Origin: Wurfbainia villosa
Taxonomy: Eukaryota > Streptophyta > Magnoliopsida > Zingiberales > Zingiberaceae
Reading direction: 5' to 3'
Assembly (NCBI GenBank): GCA_025175895.1
Contig: CM045992.1
Coordinates: forward strand, 121,050,377-121,114,376
Length of the DNA stretch: 64,000 bases
The notes under the pieces are model-generated. The model saw only the letters and a program-made list of their open reading frames with translations. It was not told the DNA's origin and did not search any database. The position numbers were made by a program, and so were the translations under genes. Shown here piece by piece: positions 9,701-20,884 of this stretch (positions within the stretch are counted from its first letter, which is position 1; the number at the start of each line of letters is the position of its first letter).

Positions 9701-12016
9701 CACAAAGTGCTGATGAAAAACTAACCTGACCAGTGCTCTCAAGGTGGCCTTTGTACACACAGCCAAACCCGCCTTCTCCAAGAAAACACTCATCTCTGAA
9801 GTTCTTAGTTGCTGCTGCAAGTTCCCGGAAGGTAAAAGTGTGTGCCGAAACAGTAGCACCGGACAGTTCCTTTTCTATACATGCATCCTTCTTCGATCCT
9901 GTATTGCTCCTAGGGTTAACACTATTAGTTCCCATAAACCAACAAGCACATAGAAGAGGATAAGATTGATGTCCTATGAAACAGTACCAATCAAACAGCT
10001 ATTACATGACCAGGTCAATAATGGGGAAAAAAAACACATCAAAGGGAAAATGACCAATTTTAACCATCCATGCGCCCTATTAATTATAGAATCAGAAAGC
10101 AAACGAGAATCAAGTTCATAAATTGTAGCACTAAAATTATCAGATTCATCTAGTTCAAAACACGTCAAACCAAAAGATCAACCGACGCCAATTAGTTCAC
10201 ATAAACATATATTCGGGGCATCCTGTGTGTGTTGCATGGCTAAACCCTAGAGCGGATCCTCACAAAGACCAGTATGAAAGGTTTAAATTAAGAAACCCTC
10301 ATTATGTTTTTACATAAGAAGTGACAAGTTAGACTAATGAACTAGCTTAACTGTCAAACATCAAAAAGGAAAGATTGTTAATACAATTAACCTATGGTCA
10401 GGTTGACCAAACTCGAGTTAAATTTGACTTTGGTTTTGATATTTTAGCAATAAGTGGTGACGATCGAGCGATATGCTCACGGGGAAGATTGTTGGTTAAA
10501 GGTGACCAACCTAGATGTAGAAGAGAAAATTATTGAAGAGGAAGATTGTTAGTGTAATCAACTCCGGATTAAGTTGACCAAGATAGATAAGAATTTCAAT
10601 GTTTGTTGGTTAAACGAAAAGTCCAAGTGGATTATGGTTAATTAGACACTTAGTAATTGAAAGTCCAACAAGGAGTCGACAAGTGGCAAAATCCAGATGG
10701 ATCATGGAAGATCAGACACTTAGCATGAGAGCAGTGAAACCCAAGTGGGTCATGGAAGATCAGATATTTGGCATGAGATAAGAAGAGAGGTTCAAATAGA
10801 TCATGAAGAATCATACATTTGGCAAATGATAGAAGTCCTAACATGTCGCGAAGGACAGGATATTAGGCATGTAGATGGAAGTCTTAATAGGCCAAGAAGG
10901 ATCGGATGTTAGGCCTGAGATGGAAAATCTAAATAAGTCAATAAGGACCGAATGTTTGATAATAGTGAAGTCTCGACAAGTCAAAGTTGACCAGATGCTT
11001 GGCACGAGAAAAAAAGTCCAAACAAGTAAAGAAGAAATGGATGTTTGACAATGATGAAATCCTAGTAAATTAAGATTGACCAGATGCTAGGTTAATGAAA
11101 TCTTAGCAAAGTGAAGATTCAGCTTTGGAGTATCAGCCGATTGCTATAAAGTAGCAATTGATTGATGTTACTGTTCGAGCGAACAAAGAGTTTGGAGTTT
11201 GACTATTAACTGGACTGATCGTTATCAATGCACTAATGGAGAGGATCAGTTGACTGATAGCACTGTAACTGTATGCAAAAAATTTAACCGTTGATTGAGG
11301 AACTCGACTGTTTGGGAATAAATTGACTAATGGTAATAAACAATCAAATCTGAATCGTAAAGAGTCATTCTGCAGGTGAAATAGTCAGATTCAGTAAAGC
11401 AATCGACTAATAGGTTCTACCAATCGATTGTTTGCCAGATCTACAGTTTATTAAAGAGGAGTCCAGACATATTTGAAGGAATTAATTCTTGAAAATTTTA
11501 GAAAAGAGTGTTGATGCATTTTCAAGTGTTCCATTTGCAATATCATTATCTATTGTATTTTTTGTATTTGCTTATATTCTCGGTAAAAGAGCATGGGTAA
11601 GAAATTTCTTGTCTCTGGAAAATATCCGAAAAGAAGAAAAAGATAATGATACTATTGCTAGGACACTTTAGACCATAAAATAGAAACTGAGAATTTCGAA
11701 GCAGTAAATCCCGAACCGCGTAAATCAATTTATGTTTTGGGCTGGTTTTTGGGTGTTTTAATATTTATTTTTGATGAAAAATTGAAAATCGCTATTCATT
11801 CTCCACTGACGGCGTGACGGGCCCAAACAGAGCAGTGGGGGCGATGACAAGGGGAAAAAAAAAGGAAGAAAGAAGAAAACGAAACAGAAACAAACCAGTA
11901 GACACTCGATGGACGTGAGGAGGGACCATGCGGTGCTCTTCCCGCGCATCATCCTTCCGGCTTCCCTGATTGAGCGCCTCTCCCCGCCTCGATTCGAAAC
12001 ACCGGAAGCAACCCAT
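6740..12016 (-). CDS. Receptor-like cytoplasmic kinase, RLCK-VII (PBL27/PBS1-like)
   Basis: Five coding exons, 452 aa: 11896-12016, 9726-9898, 9315-9504, 7755-8146, 6740-7222; all four junctions keep phase. The N-terminus MGCFRCF has the Gly2 and Cys3/Cys6 pattern for myristoylation and palmitoylation, so the kinase should sit at the plasma membrane. Domain landmarks: FTFRELAAATKNF lead-in, glycine loop GEGGFG (81-86), VAVK lysine 103, YRD with catalytic Asp201, DFG 219-221, APE 246-248. YRDF replaces the usual YRDL. The tail (about 370-452) is Ser/Asp/Lys-rich. This family relays signals from pattern-recognition receptors to MAP kinases and oxidase. The exon 1-2 junction is the least certain because intron 1 is 2 kb and carries retroelement sequence. 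Kinase identity is firm; substrate and receptor are unknown. Confidence 0.85.
10345..11640 (+). mobile_element. LTR-retroelement 3' remnant in kinase intron 1
   Basis: CAAACATCAAAAAGGAAAGA followed by TTGTTAATAC closely matches the polypurine tract and LTR start of the large element (CAAACATCAAAAAGGGGGAG, then ATTGTTGGTGC at 20864-20890). Downstream lie repeated phrases such as AAGTCCAAGTGGATTATGG and AAGTCCAACAAGGAG, like the short repeats in that LTR, and a TTGTATTTGC/TTATCTATTGTA-type 3' part. It is a diverged 3' LTR or truncated relative. The right edge is approximate. Confidence 0.55.
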
Positions 12017-12435
12017 CTTCCGGGAGGTCAGATCCGAGCTTTAGGGGCGGACAACCCCTAAAGGTCGCATTTTTTGGGCGCGGCGACCATACACTCCGCC
12101 TCTCCTCCGCCGCCGCCAAATCGATTCCGTGCATCAAAGTAGATTGCTCGTGGATTGGCGGCGATCGATCATGGGATCACAAACATCAATTTTTTGGGTC
12201 CGGATAAAGGGATTAGAGGAAGAACAATGCGACGAAAAAGCGGAACGGCAGGCACGGTGCGGCGCGTGTGCGTCGGCTCCACACGCTCAGTTGTCAACGA
12301 GAATCCATAAAGATGTTTTTATTCACTCTTATAATTTAATTGAATATCACAAATTTTTTTTCACAAATTAATATAAAAGTAAAAATTAACCAAATTGAAT
12401 AGTATGAATCCATTACGCGCGTGGGCGGCGCGTGG
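12017..12435. promoter_or_regulatory. 5' leader and promoter region of the kinase gene
   Basis: GC-rich sequence immediately upstream of the kinase ATG (12017-12300) including CCTCTCCTCCGCCGCCGCC, changing to AT-rich beyond 12300. No clear TATA box was seen. Open frames here on both strands are unsupported. Confidence 0.35.
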
Positions 12436-12850
12436 ACTGCACTGTGCAATCATAATCGAATTGTGATTGGAATCTATCGTCAATTCAATCGTTGTTGATC
12501 ATAATCGTGATCAATTTTAATTGTAATTCGGATGTAATTCGATCGGATTATAATCTGATTTTGATCGCTAATTGATCAAACTTCGTATCCAATTAGATCG
12601 TAATCAAATTGCAATAGGAATCGATCGTAGCATTGGCAATGACAATCTAACTAGAATTCGATTATGATCTTATCGACGATAGCAAGGGTAACAACGACTT
12701 CAACGTACTCATAAATTGGAGGAAAATGTTCATTGGATAAGAAATAGCGGGAAAAAAAAAGTAAGATGCATTTAATTTTCATTACTGTGCAATTTTAATT
12801 TAATCAGAGGGTTGATATCGCATCGTTCACGTACACATGATATTATACAA
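12436..12850 (+). repeat. Copy B of the dispersed GATC-palindrome repeat
   Basis: Begins near GACTGCACTGTGCAATCATA. The core is a run of diverged GATCGGATTATAATC-like words. It ends with GATGCATTTAATTTTCATTA, then CTGTGCAATTTTAATTTAAT and CATCGTTCACG, matching the end modules of copies A, C and D. Confidence 0.55.
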
Positions 12851-12939
12851 TAAATAAGTAAATAAGAAATGTACAATACTCTGGCTCATAATGTTCTTCT
12901 TTAATGGATATTATAATCCAACTTCTGAACTCATCGGAA

Positions 12940-13356
12940 TAGTATTGTTGACGTCGACCGACCGATTGAGCCACAGTTAGATTTCGATCGGATTGCGATC
13001 ATCGAAGACCGCAATCACGATCGATTCCGACCATAATCAGATCGTGATCTGATGCTAACCAAACTTTGATGCCAATTAAAATGTGATCACTATTCGATTG
13101 GAAATCGATTGCTAACGACAGCTATGAGAGCTCGCAATCGCGATTGATTTCACTCGCGATTGAATTAGAATTCGATCGCAATTCGATCGAACTACAATAT
13201 CCATTAAACTACGATCAGAATTTGATCGAAGAATGACGGTGCCAAGCGAGCCGAACTCTATTTTTTTAGATAAAAAATATTATATATTTTTTATTTACTT
13301 GCTCGGGAGCCATGAAAATTATTATTATTTTTTCTGTTGTCGCACAAGAGTTGTCG

Positions 13357-13403
<47 letters not shown>

Positions 13404-13601
13404 CGTCAGACCTCCTCCGATCACGGACCGAAAGGCGTTGAAGCGCACTCACGGCTGTCCAAAGAGATCGGCGATCGGCCGGCGCACTGGCCGCGATTCC
13501 GGCTGAATCCCGGCCGCACCACGTCGGGGAAGGACCGCCGCCCCAGCCGGATTCCGAACCGCCGGCGAGGTGCGCTTCCAACGCACCCGGTCCGACGGCC
13601 G
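12940..13601. repeat. Further GATC-palindrome sequence and GC-rich block
   Basis: 12950-13230 is more of the same core (GATTTCGATCGGATTGCGAT and similar). An (AT)n tract at about 13357-13396 separates it from a GC-rich block, 13397-13601, that directly abuts the retrotransposon. A similar GC-rich block with an AT tract lies on the other side of the element (22509-23230), so the retrotransposon probably inserted into this kind of sequence. Confidence 0.45.
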
Positions 13602-15010
13602 TGTTGGTGCAATCGGCCCAGGTCACGATTGACCAGGACTCGAGTTTGGCTCGAGTGATGTTTTGATGTGTTTTGATGTTTCGACAAAAACATATGACAA
13701 TGTAATTGTCATTTGGTAAAGTCCAAGTCTTGAGTACTTGGCATGGAAAGTCCAAGTGGGACACTTGGCATTGGGAAAAGTCCAAGCATGGGTCTTGGCA
13801 ATGTAAAGTCCAACATGGGTTGGCAAGGGAAAGTCCAAGCATGGTCTTGGCATGGAAAGTCCAACATGGGTTGGCATTTGAAGTCCAAGGGGATTGATAT
13901 TGGCGGCGTAAAGTCCAAGCGGTAGTCTTGGCAGCATAAGTCCAATGGTTGGCGGCGTAAAGTCCAAGCGGAGTCTTGGCGGCGTAAGTCCAATGTGCCT
14001 TGGCGGTGTAGACACCGTTAGCATGACATAGCCGAGAAGCACCGAAGGCTAGCGCGATGGATGAACAAGTCATGGATGACTTGGAGGGATCCGAGAGGCG
14101 TGAGGTGATGGAGGTGACTAGAAGGCTTAGGTCTAGGCTAAGGGTGGTCTAGCAAGTATGGGAACCATACTTGAGTTAAAACCTCATGTTTGAGGTGTGC
14201 CGACCGGGTGCCATGGGGCGGCCGACCGGACCGAGTCAACTAGGGTTCGATCGGGTTATGGCCTAGCAATGATCGCCATAGGTCGGTCGGCCGATGGCTC
14301 GAGCGGAGCCGATCGATCCCGATCGATCGACCGGGTGCTCGAGAATCGCCACGTATCGGAGTCGAGACTCGACCGGTCGAGTGAGGACTCCATCACGATC
14401 GATGGTCACAATCACGATCGATGATGGTAGTTCCGCTGGACTTATCCAACGTGGAACTAGCCGTTGTCTCACGACAACAAAGGGCATCACGATCGATGGT
14501 CTCGATCACCGACCGATCGACTTTTCCAAAGACAGTTGAAGCTATATATGGAGCTCGTGGTGGAAGAAAAAGCATGGTTCTTCGAGGCGAGTAGTTGTCG
14601 CTGTAATTCGTAGTCTCCAAGTGCTACTCGATCAACCAAGTGATCAAGCATTCAAAGAGCATTTGTAAAGTGTTTCCTTTACTTGTATTGCTTTGTATTT
14701 CACTATATTTCTTGTATTCATTTGATTATTGTTTTAATCATATTGTACGAGGTTTCTCCACCTCCGGATTGTTCCGAGAATGAGTTATTTGATAGTGGTG
14801 TGTGATTGGCATCGCTAGGGCTCATTCGAGCCCGATCCGTGGAGTAGGAACCGCGTTCCAAACCACGCTATATACCGTGTTAGCGTGTTGTGTTTTCATT
14901 ATTGTTATTGTATTATCTATATTCACTGCTATAACTAATTTGTAGACACAACCGCGATTGAATTCCATTGACGCTTAATCACCCCCTCTAGCGTTACAAA
15001 GGTCCTAACA
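13602..15010 (+). repeat. 5' LTR of the Sirevirus-like element
   Basis: Starts TGTTGGTGCAATCGGCCCAG, ends GGTCCTAACA, and matches 20885-22358 over its length. It has three zones: short tandem repeats of an AAGTCCAAGcATGGtCTTGG type (about 13718-14010), a GATC/CG-palindrome zone (14200-14530), and an AT-rich part with TTGTATTTCACTATATTTCT (14660-14960). Confidence 0.93.
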
Positions 15011-15012
15011 AG

Positions 15013-15025
15013 TGGTATCAGAGCC
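15013..15025 (+). other. Primer binding site (initiator Met-tRNA type)
   Basis: TGGTATCAGAGCC two bases after the 5' LTR. It is the standard plant Copia site, complementary to the 3' end of initiator methionine tRNA. Confidence 0.92.
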
Positions 15026-15085
15026 GGGCTCTTCTACGGACTAACCGCCGAGAGAGTTGAAGAAGCTAGAGGGAAGAATATGGAA

Positions 15086-16739
15086 TTTCAAGAAGGGTGA
15101 CGACGTCAACATCCCACCTTCCTTCAACCGCGAACATTTCGCGATTGAAAGGTAGAATGCAATATTTTCTAATGACAAATATAGAAAATTGGTTTGCCGT
15201 GACTATAGGTTTTGATGTCGAGAGGAGAAAAACAAATCCTCAAGATGAAGAGATGGACCGAGGAGCAACGGAAAATTCAAGACAAGCTAAGGTAACAAAA
15301 ATGCTAATTGATTTGATACCTAACGATATTTTGTCTAGATTAGGAAGCTATAGGGATGCCAAGGAATTGTGGAACAAGTTGATCAAGTTCTGATTTAAAA
15401 TCCCGAATCGGTCCAAGAAGATTCGGAAGAGGAGGAGACCGAAGAAGAGAGCTCATCCTCGAGTGAAAGTGAGGAATCGGAAGTTGAGATGGAGTCAACT
15501 TCCGAATCGGAGCAAGAAGAAGTGGAAGAAGCATCCACTTCTAGGATTGAGGAGGAGAGACCATCCTCGATACCGGAGCAACCTCAAAAAGAGCCTTCAA
15601 CATCCGGTCAAGATGAAGAAGCTCAAAGTCCAACTCTGGTCTCCACCACCATCGGTAACTCAAACACCTCAATTCAAAATAAAAATAATATAATTTGCTT
15701 TGAGTGTAGGGAGCAAGGACATTACAAGAGTAAGTGTCCTAAAAAGATCAAGAAAGCTCCACCGGCTCCAAATGTCAAGGATGTCGGTCCCCCAACGTCT
15801 AAAAGCAAGGAGCAAGTCGTTTGCTTCAAATGCCGACAACCGGGACATTACCGGAGTCAATGCCCAAGGGGGAAGAAGAAGGGGCAAGAAGGAGCTACAC
15901 AAGTAGGGGGAGCCTCCAAGGCAAACCCTAAGGTAAAATTTGTTAATGCACCTTCAATTTCTAGGCAAAAGCATGCTTTTAATTCTCTTGCTATTGTACA
16001 TGAAAAGCATGCTAGAACTAATAAACATATTTGTTTAGGAGCTAAGAAGGTACACCTTAATAATAAGGAGAAATTTGGGACTAATGTCCCTAGAAAAACC
16101 ATACCTAGGGAATCTATTAAGAAAATACAAGAACATCTAGGTATTAACCCTAAATGGACTAGGCATATGCCTAAGAAGTCCAATGTCCAAGATTTAAATC
16201 AAAATTCTAAAATTGGGCAATTAGAATTAGAGAACCAAGCCTTGAGGTCAAGGCTTGAGAAATTGGAAAAGACCCTAAACAAGATACAAAATCAATTTCA
16301 AGAGTCTAATTGTCAAACTTTTAGGTCAAGAAGTCAAAGTCAACATCTAGGACCTAAGAGTCAAAAGTCAACCAAGGGCAAGAAAGGTTTGGGTCACAAA
16401 CCTAAACCTAAGGTGGCTTACCATAGTGTTCCATTTGACTATGGAACACTAACTAGGTCTAGGAAGACCAAGGTCAATAGGGAAGTCATCTCTAGAGTTG
16501 ACCATGGTGTGTGCCTAGTGGCTAGGGTTTCTAGGAAACCTAGGGTGGCCACTAAGAAGGTTGCAAGGGGGGTTACCCCTAGAGTCAACCTAGGTAAGAC
16601 CCAAATGACCAAGGCTACCAAGCCTAGGAGGGTCATTAGGAAGGTACCTAGGGAGGTTATCCCTAAGGAATACCTAATTAACCCTAGGAGCTCAAATAGG
16701 TTTTGGGTTCCTAAGAGCGTGATTGATTCACGCTAAGAT
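15086..16739 (+). pseudogene. Copia gag, broken by frameshift and stop
   Basis: Homology starts around 15090 in one frame, shifts near 15140 to the frame holding GRMQYFLMTNIENW, and stops at about 15391 in the middle of the UBN2-type gag domain. The downstream part is open in a different frame (15489-16736, 415 codons). It carries two zinc knuckles of form CX2CX4HX4C at about 15696-15737 and 15822-15863, a Lys-rich stretch, then a predicted coiled coil (LELENQALRSRLEKLEKTLN) and a basic tail. The N-terminal acidic/Ser-rich segment is typical of plant Copia gags. The knuckles bind genomic RNA during packaging in intact relatives. As it stands the frame cannot give a full gag, so the element would depend on proteins from another copy. 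Confidence 0.8.
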
Positions 16740-19700
16740 GGGTTTAGGGTGTGCCAACCTTGATTGGATGGGTAGTTAACTCAACCATAATAAAGGTGGC
16801 ACTTTAAGGTTACTTTCAAGGTTATGGTTACTTTGGAAATATCCTTGAGTTTTTAATTTCAAAGAATTTTAGGTTGTGTCAATATATATCTTGAAAACAT
16901 GAAAATCAATAAAATTGACACTATCCAGATTTAGAGGTCATAGTGTGTACTTTTGATTATTGGCACACTTGGGAAGGTCATGTATCAAGAAATGTGTGGT
17001 TAAGATGTAAAGGTAATATCTAGAGTGATACTCAAGTGCCACACAACTTGATGTCTTGTATTCACCATGCTTCATATGTTTTACCATATGTTTGCATGAA
17101 ATGAATGTCTAGGATAGATTACATCTCACAAAACAAGTCTTTTACCTTGATTGTGTATTTCAACACTTAGAAAGGGTGAGATGTTAGGTTTTGGAAATCA
17201 TTGAATGTTAATGCTTGCAAAAATGAAATAAAACATTAAAATACATGAACAAATACATAAATAAAAGTATAACATCAATACATTCAAGATACAAGATCTA
17301 ACGTGATAAAATGGAACAATTAAGATGATAAAATCGAGATTTTCGATTTTAACCGGAAATCGACATCACCGATCGATACTGATTATCACGATCGATAACA
17401 TCAGAAGACGATACGATACGGCCATCAGTCGAGTGCTAGCTCCATGACTCAACTGATCGACCATCAGTCGACTGATGTGGTCCATCAGTCGACCGATAGT
17501 ATCGTTTCACCGAGGCCGAGGCCATCACCGAGTGCTCGACGAGCGGCCGAGTGATATGCACATCGATCCGATCGATGAGCAACATCGATCGATCGATGAT
17601 ATCGTAGCACGTTACGAAGGTTCAGCGATCGCCGAGCCGGATCGCCGATCGGCGCCGGTAAACCCAAGTGTTAAAGTATCATCGATGCTCCACATCACGA
17701 TCAATCGTTTTAAAACGCGAACCGCTAGGGTTCGGCATTTCACGCGACGAAAGCCTCTTCCTCCTTCAATCTCCGATCGCCGTCTCCTTCTCCGACCAGC
17801 TCTTCCGGCGTCAATCTTCCAAAGTCCTAGGTTTGATAAGCATGTCTCCCTTCCTTTGTTTTGACCTATCTTGGAGCACTAGTTCACGCGATTTAGGGTT
17901 TAGTCTTTGTTCCGCTTAGGGTTCCGGCTATCAAGCTTTCCTACGACTTTTCCATGATCCTCAGCAACTCTTGAGTCCTCCCTCCGACACACACATGGCG
18001 CCTAAGTAACGATTCTTCTTTCCGAGCCCTAATTTTCATTTCCATTACAATGTAGGTTTATCTAATCGCGTATTGTTGCCATTGCATTACATATCATCAC
18101 ATTACATTCATAATAGGAGAGCCCGTAGGAATGATCCATCCGAGAGTGAATTCTGTACCAACCTATGTTGGTTAGGTACATAGATAGGAATTTTTTCGAT
18201 AGGCATTGTAGTGACGCCATGGAACTCATTGATACTACAATTTGATGAAGATCGTGCACGATCCAATCAATGACGACCTTATTAAGGAATTCTATCAAAA
18301 CCTTAAAAAGGTAGATGACGCCCTACATACACTACTCGCGTTGCAAAACGCGATTTAGAGTTCACTCCCGCAATCGCAGAGTTTCGAGTGTAGGCCACAA
18401 ATGATACCTTTATCTTCTACCCTACCATGGACTTCCCCTACCTGAGCCTTTTGCCCATATCACTATGGAGTCCATGCACGAGCGCATTTTTGGTTATCCA
18501 CGTCCACCGGCCCAAAACCTATTTTCTATCACTGAGTTGTCTGCACCTGACAATGTCCTTTATAAGGTCATTGTTGGGTGTTTTCTGCCCATTATCACTG
18601 GTCCGCTAAGATCTGCCTCCCCATCTCTTTCTTCTATATGCCATGCGTCTTCGCTAGACATAAACTTTGCATCAACATCTTCCATCAGCATTGTGCACTT
18701 CACTTCCTGTGCAAGGGAAAGTGCATATGCCATTTGGACATATCATCACAAAGATGGCTCGACCGTAGGCATTAACATCCATAGGGCACTCACCTATCTA
18801 AGTACGAATCGTATATCGCAGAACTTCCTTAGCGGCTTACTGATGGGCGCCGAGATGGAGTTGGCGCCACGACCACGCCTGCAGACACCTCCTCCGCCGC
18901 CTGAGATGCAGTAGAGGACGACGAGGATGCGGACACCTCTGATGAGGATGACTAGATGCCGGCAGACACATCACCGTCCATCACGTCGTGGCGGATGGAG
19001 TCCAGATTGAGGAGTATCGCAATGGTTGACTCAGACCGACAGAGTTATGCGGGCGTGCAGCCTGGGCACACGCCTCGATAGGATGGAGGAGACCCAGGTC
19101 GCATAGAGCGATCGGCGATATGCTAGAGATGATGCGGCTGGACTCGAAGTCACAGAAGAACCTCCATCGCCACCTGCGGACGATTAGAGGATATTGTTTT
19201 GTGGTTGTCAATGTTTGTAGTAAGATTGAGCTTAGCCAATCTTCTTTTGATTGAAAAGACAAATTTAAGTTTAAATGAAATCCTTATTTCAAAAATCTTG
19301 TGTGTATGAATGAATATTTGTATAATTGTATTGCTACCATATGCCATGTCATGACATCATGTTTATTCTTAATCATTTTATATGTCATGATTATGCTTTA
19401 GAATTAAGGATAAATGTCATGTGTCTTTAGATCTCATCTTATGCCATGACATAATGATCATTGGCCACGCTTTAATAATACTATTATTTATGTCATGATC
19501 ATACATTCATGCATTAACTTGATTAAAATTGATTTAAGGACTATGGCATGACTTGAGTCCCAGCTTATAAGGGAATCAAGTAGAGTTGCTTTAGAAAATG
19601 CATAAAACTCTAGATTAGGAGAACAAAACCCACATCTCACATCTAATTGACATGTATGTATGTATACACCCTAAATACATGTGAGATGCTAGGATAATAG

Positions 19701-20448
19701 GTTAGGTTCAAGGTGCATCTAGAGTGCATCTAGATGAACTCAAACTTATTTTAATTATCACCATAAATCATAAGGAAAGCTAATATACAAGCTATGTATA
19801 TTTAGCCAATAAATTATGGTCCAAGATAAGGTTTGAAAACTTTTAAAATCATTTTGAAAAACCTTGGTGAAGTCTATCTTCGATAGCAATCACTATTGAT
19901 GAAGTTGATACAAAGTAGGGCCAAAACATCAGAAATTTCAATGTTCTTAAACTTTGTACCAATGTCACTATTTAATGGGTAAAATAATTTTCAAACATTT
20001 TTCACCCATTGTATTGGTCATAAGTATTATACGTATCAAATTTCGTGATTTTTCGATAAACGTATAATTATTTATGATTTTTTGAAATTCATTTCTGATA
20101 ACTGAAAATCGGATGTTCAGTTATCGATCGCCTCTGGGTGACAATGATCGATGGGTATGGCAATGATCGTTATCCGACAGTAGTCGATCGCCAAGGCTGA
20201 TTTTGGGTTGACAAGGTTTGTTTAACAGAATTACTGAAAGGTCCCAAACCACTCCTAACCCGAGGATATGCTTTGGGAAGCATTATGAAGAGTGAAAATT
20301 CATTGGATATGGATTTGGAGAGGTGTTAGGTCAAAGTATCAAATTGAGGTGGTGGAAAGTTCAATGTTGAATTTCCAACCTTAATTTTGATGATTTAGAG
20401 TTCCTATTGGCTTAGGGACTCCCCAAGGACATTGTTGGTGCAATGGTC
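16740..20448. other. Interior of retrotransposon without pol
   Basis: About 3.7 kb with no integrase, reverse transcriptase or RNase H motifs in any frame. GATC/CG-rich palindromic sequence occurs at 17370-17660. Open frames at 17475-17919 and 18465-18914 are not recognised. The latter (150 codons, ending in Pro-rich residues, with a YPRPPAQNLFSITELSAPDN segment) loosely recalls the gag-like plant transposon protein domain; this is a weak impression. The rest (19200-20440) is AT-rich spacer. Confidence 0.55.
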
Positions 20449-20884
20449 AAGGGGGAGCAAGCCTTTAGGGGGAGGTATCCATCTTGGGATGATGGATGTG
20501 TTTTTTTTTTTTTTTTTTTTTTTTTTTTATTCTTTTCTTGAATAGGAGAAGTTATGGGAATGTTATCAATTTGGGAAATTGATGGATTTTTAGAAACCCA
20601 ATTTGGAAATTGGGAGAGTGATTAGGATTGCCTCTCTTGAGTGATATGGGACTTATCACTAGGAAGATGGTAGGCATCCTAGGTATTTTTGAACCAAGGG
20701 GGAGATTGTAAGATCTCATTGGGACATGAGACATTGACCTCCTTGGAGAGAAAACCTTTTTGATGTTAGTCAAAAAGGGGGAGAATGTTTGGGGGAGAAC
20801 ATTTGATAATTGGTAAAGGATTTGAGTTAGTATTCTAACTCAATTATTTGTTTGGTTTTTGTCAAACATCAAAAAGGGGGAGAT
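20449..20884 (+). other. Polypurine tract and upstream PPT-like copies
   Basis: The true tract AAAAAGGGGGAGAT (20871-20884) directly abuts the 3' LTR. Similar purine runs occur at about 20449-20460, 20467-20475, 20696-20708 and 20772-20783. Multiple PPT copies upstream of the 3' LTR are a described feature of Sireviruses; the tracts prime plus-strand DNA synthesis. A 30-base T run at about 20501-20529 lies between them. Confidence 0.75.

Noticed and set aside
13233..13658. Open frames with runs of alternating Tyr-Ile
   Set aside because: They are translations of the (AT)n microsatellite joined to GC-rich repeat sequence; the same occurs at 22397-22675 and 3799-4209.
14197..14620. Short frames rich in Asp, Arg and Ser
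   Set aside because: They fall in the palindrome zone of the 5' LTR and are not kept open in the 3' LTR.
17475..17919. Arg/Asp/Ser-rich frames in the retrotransposon
   Set aside because: They arise from GATC/CGA low-complexity sequence and match no retroelement protein.
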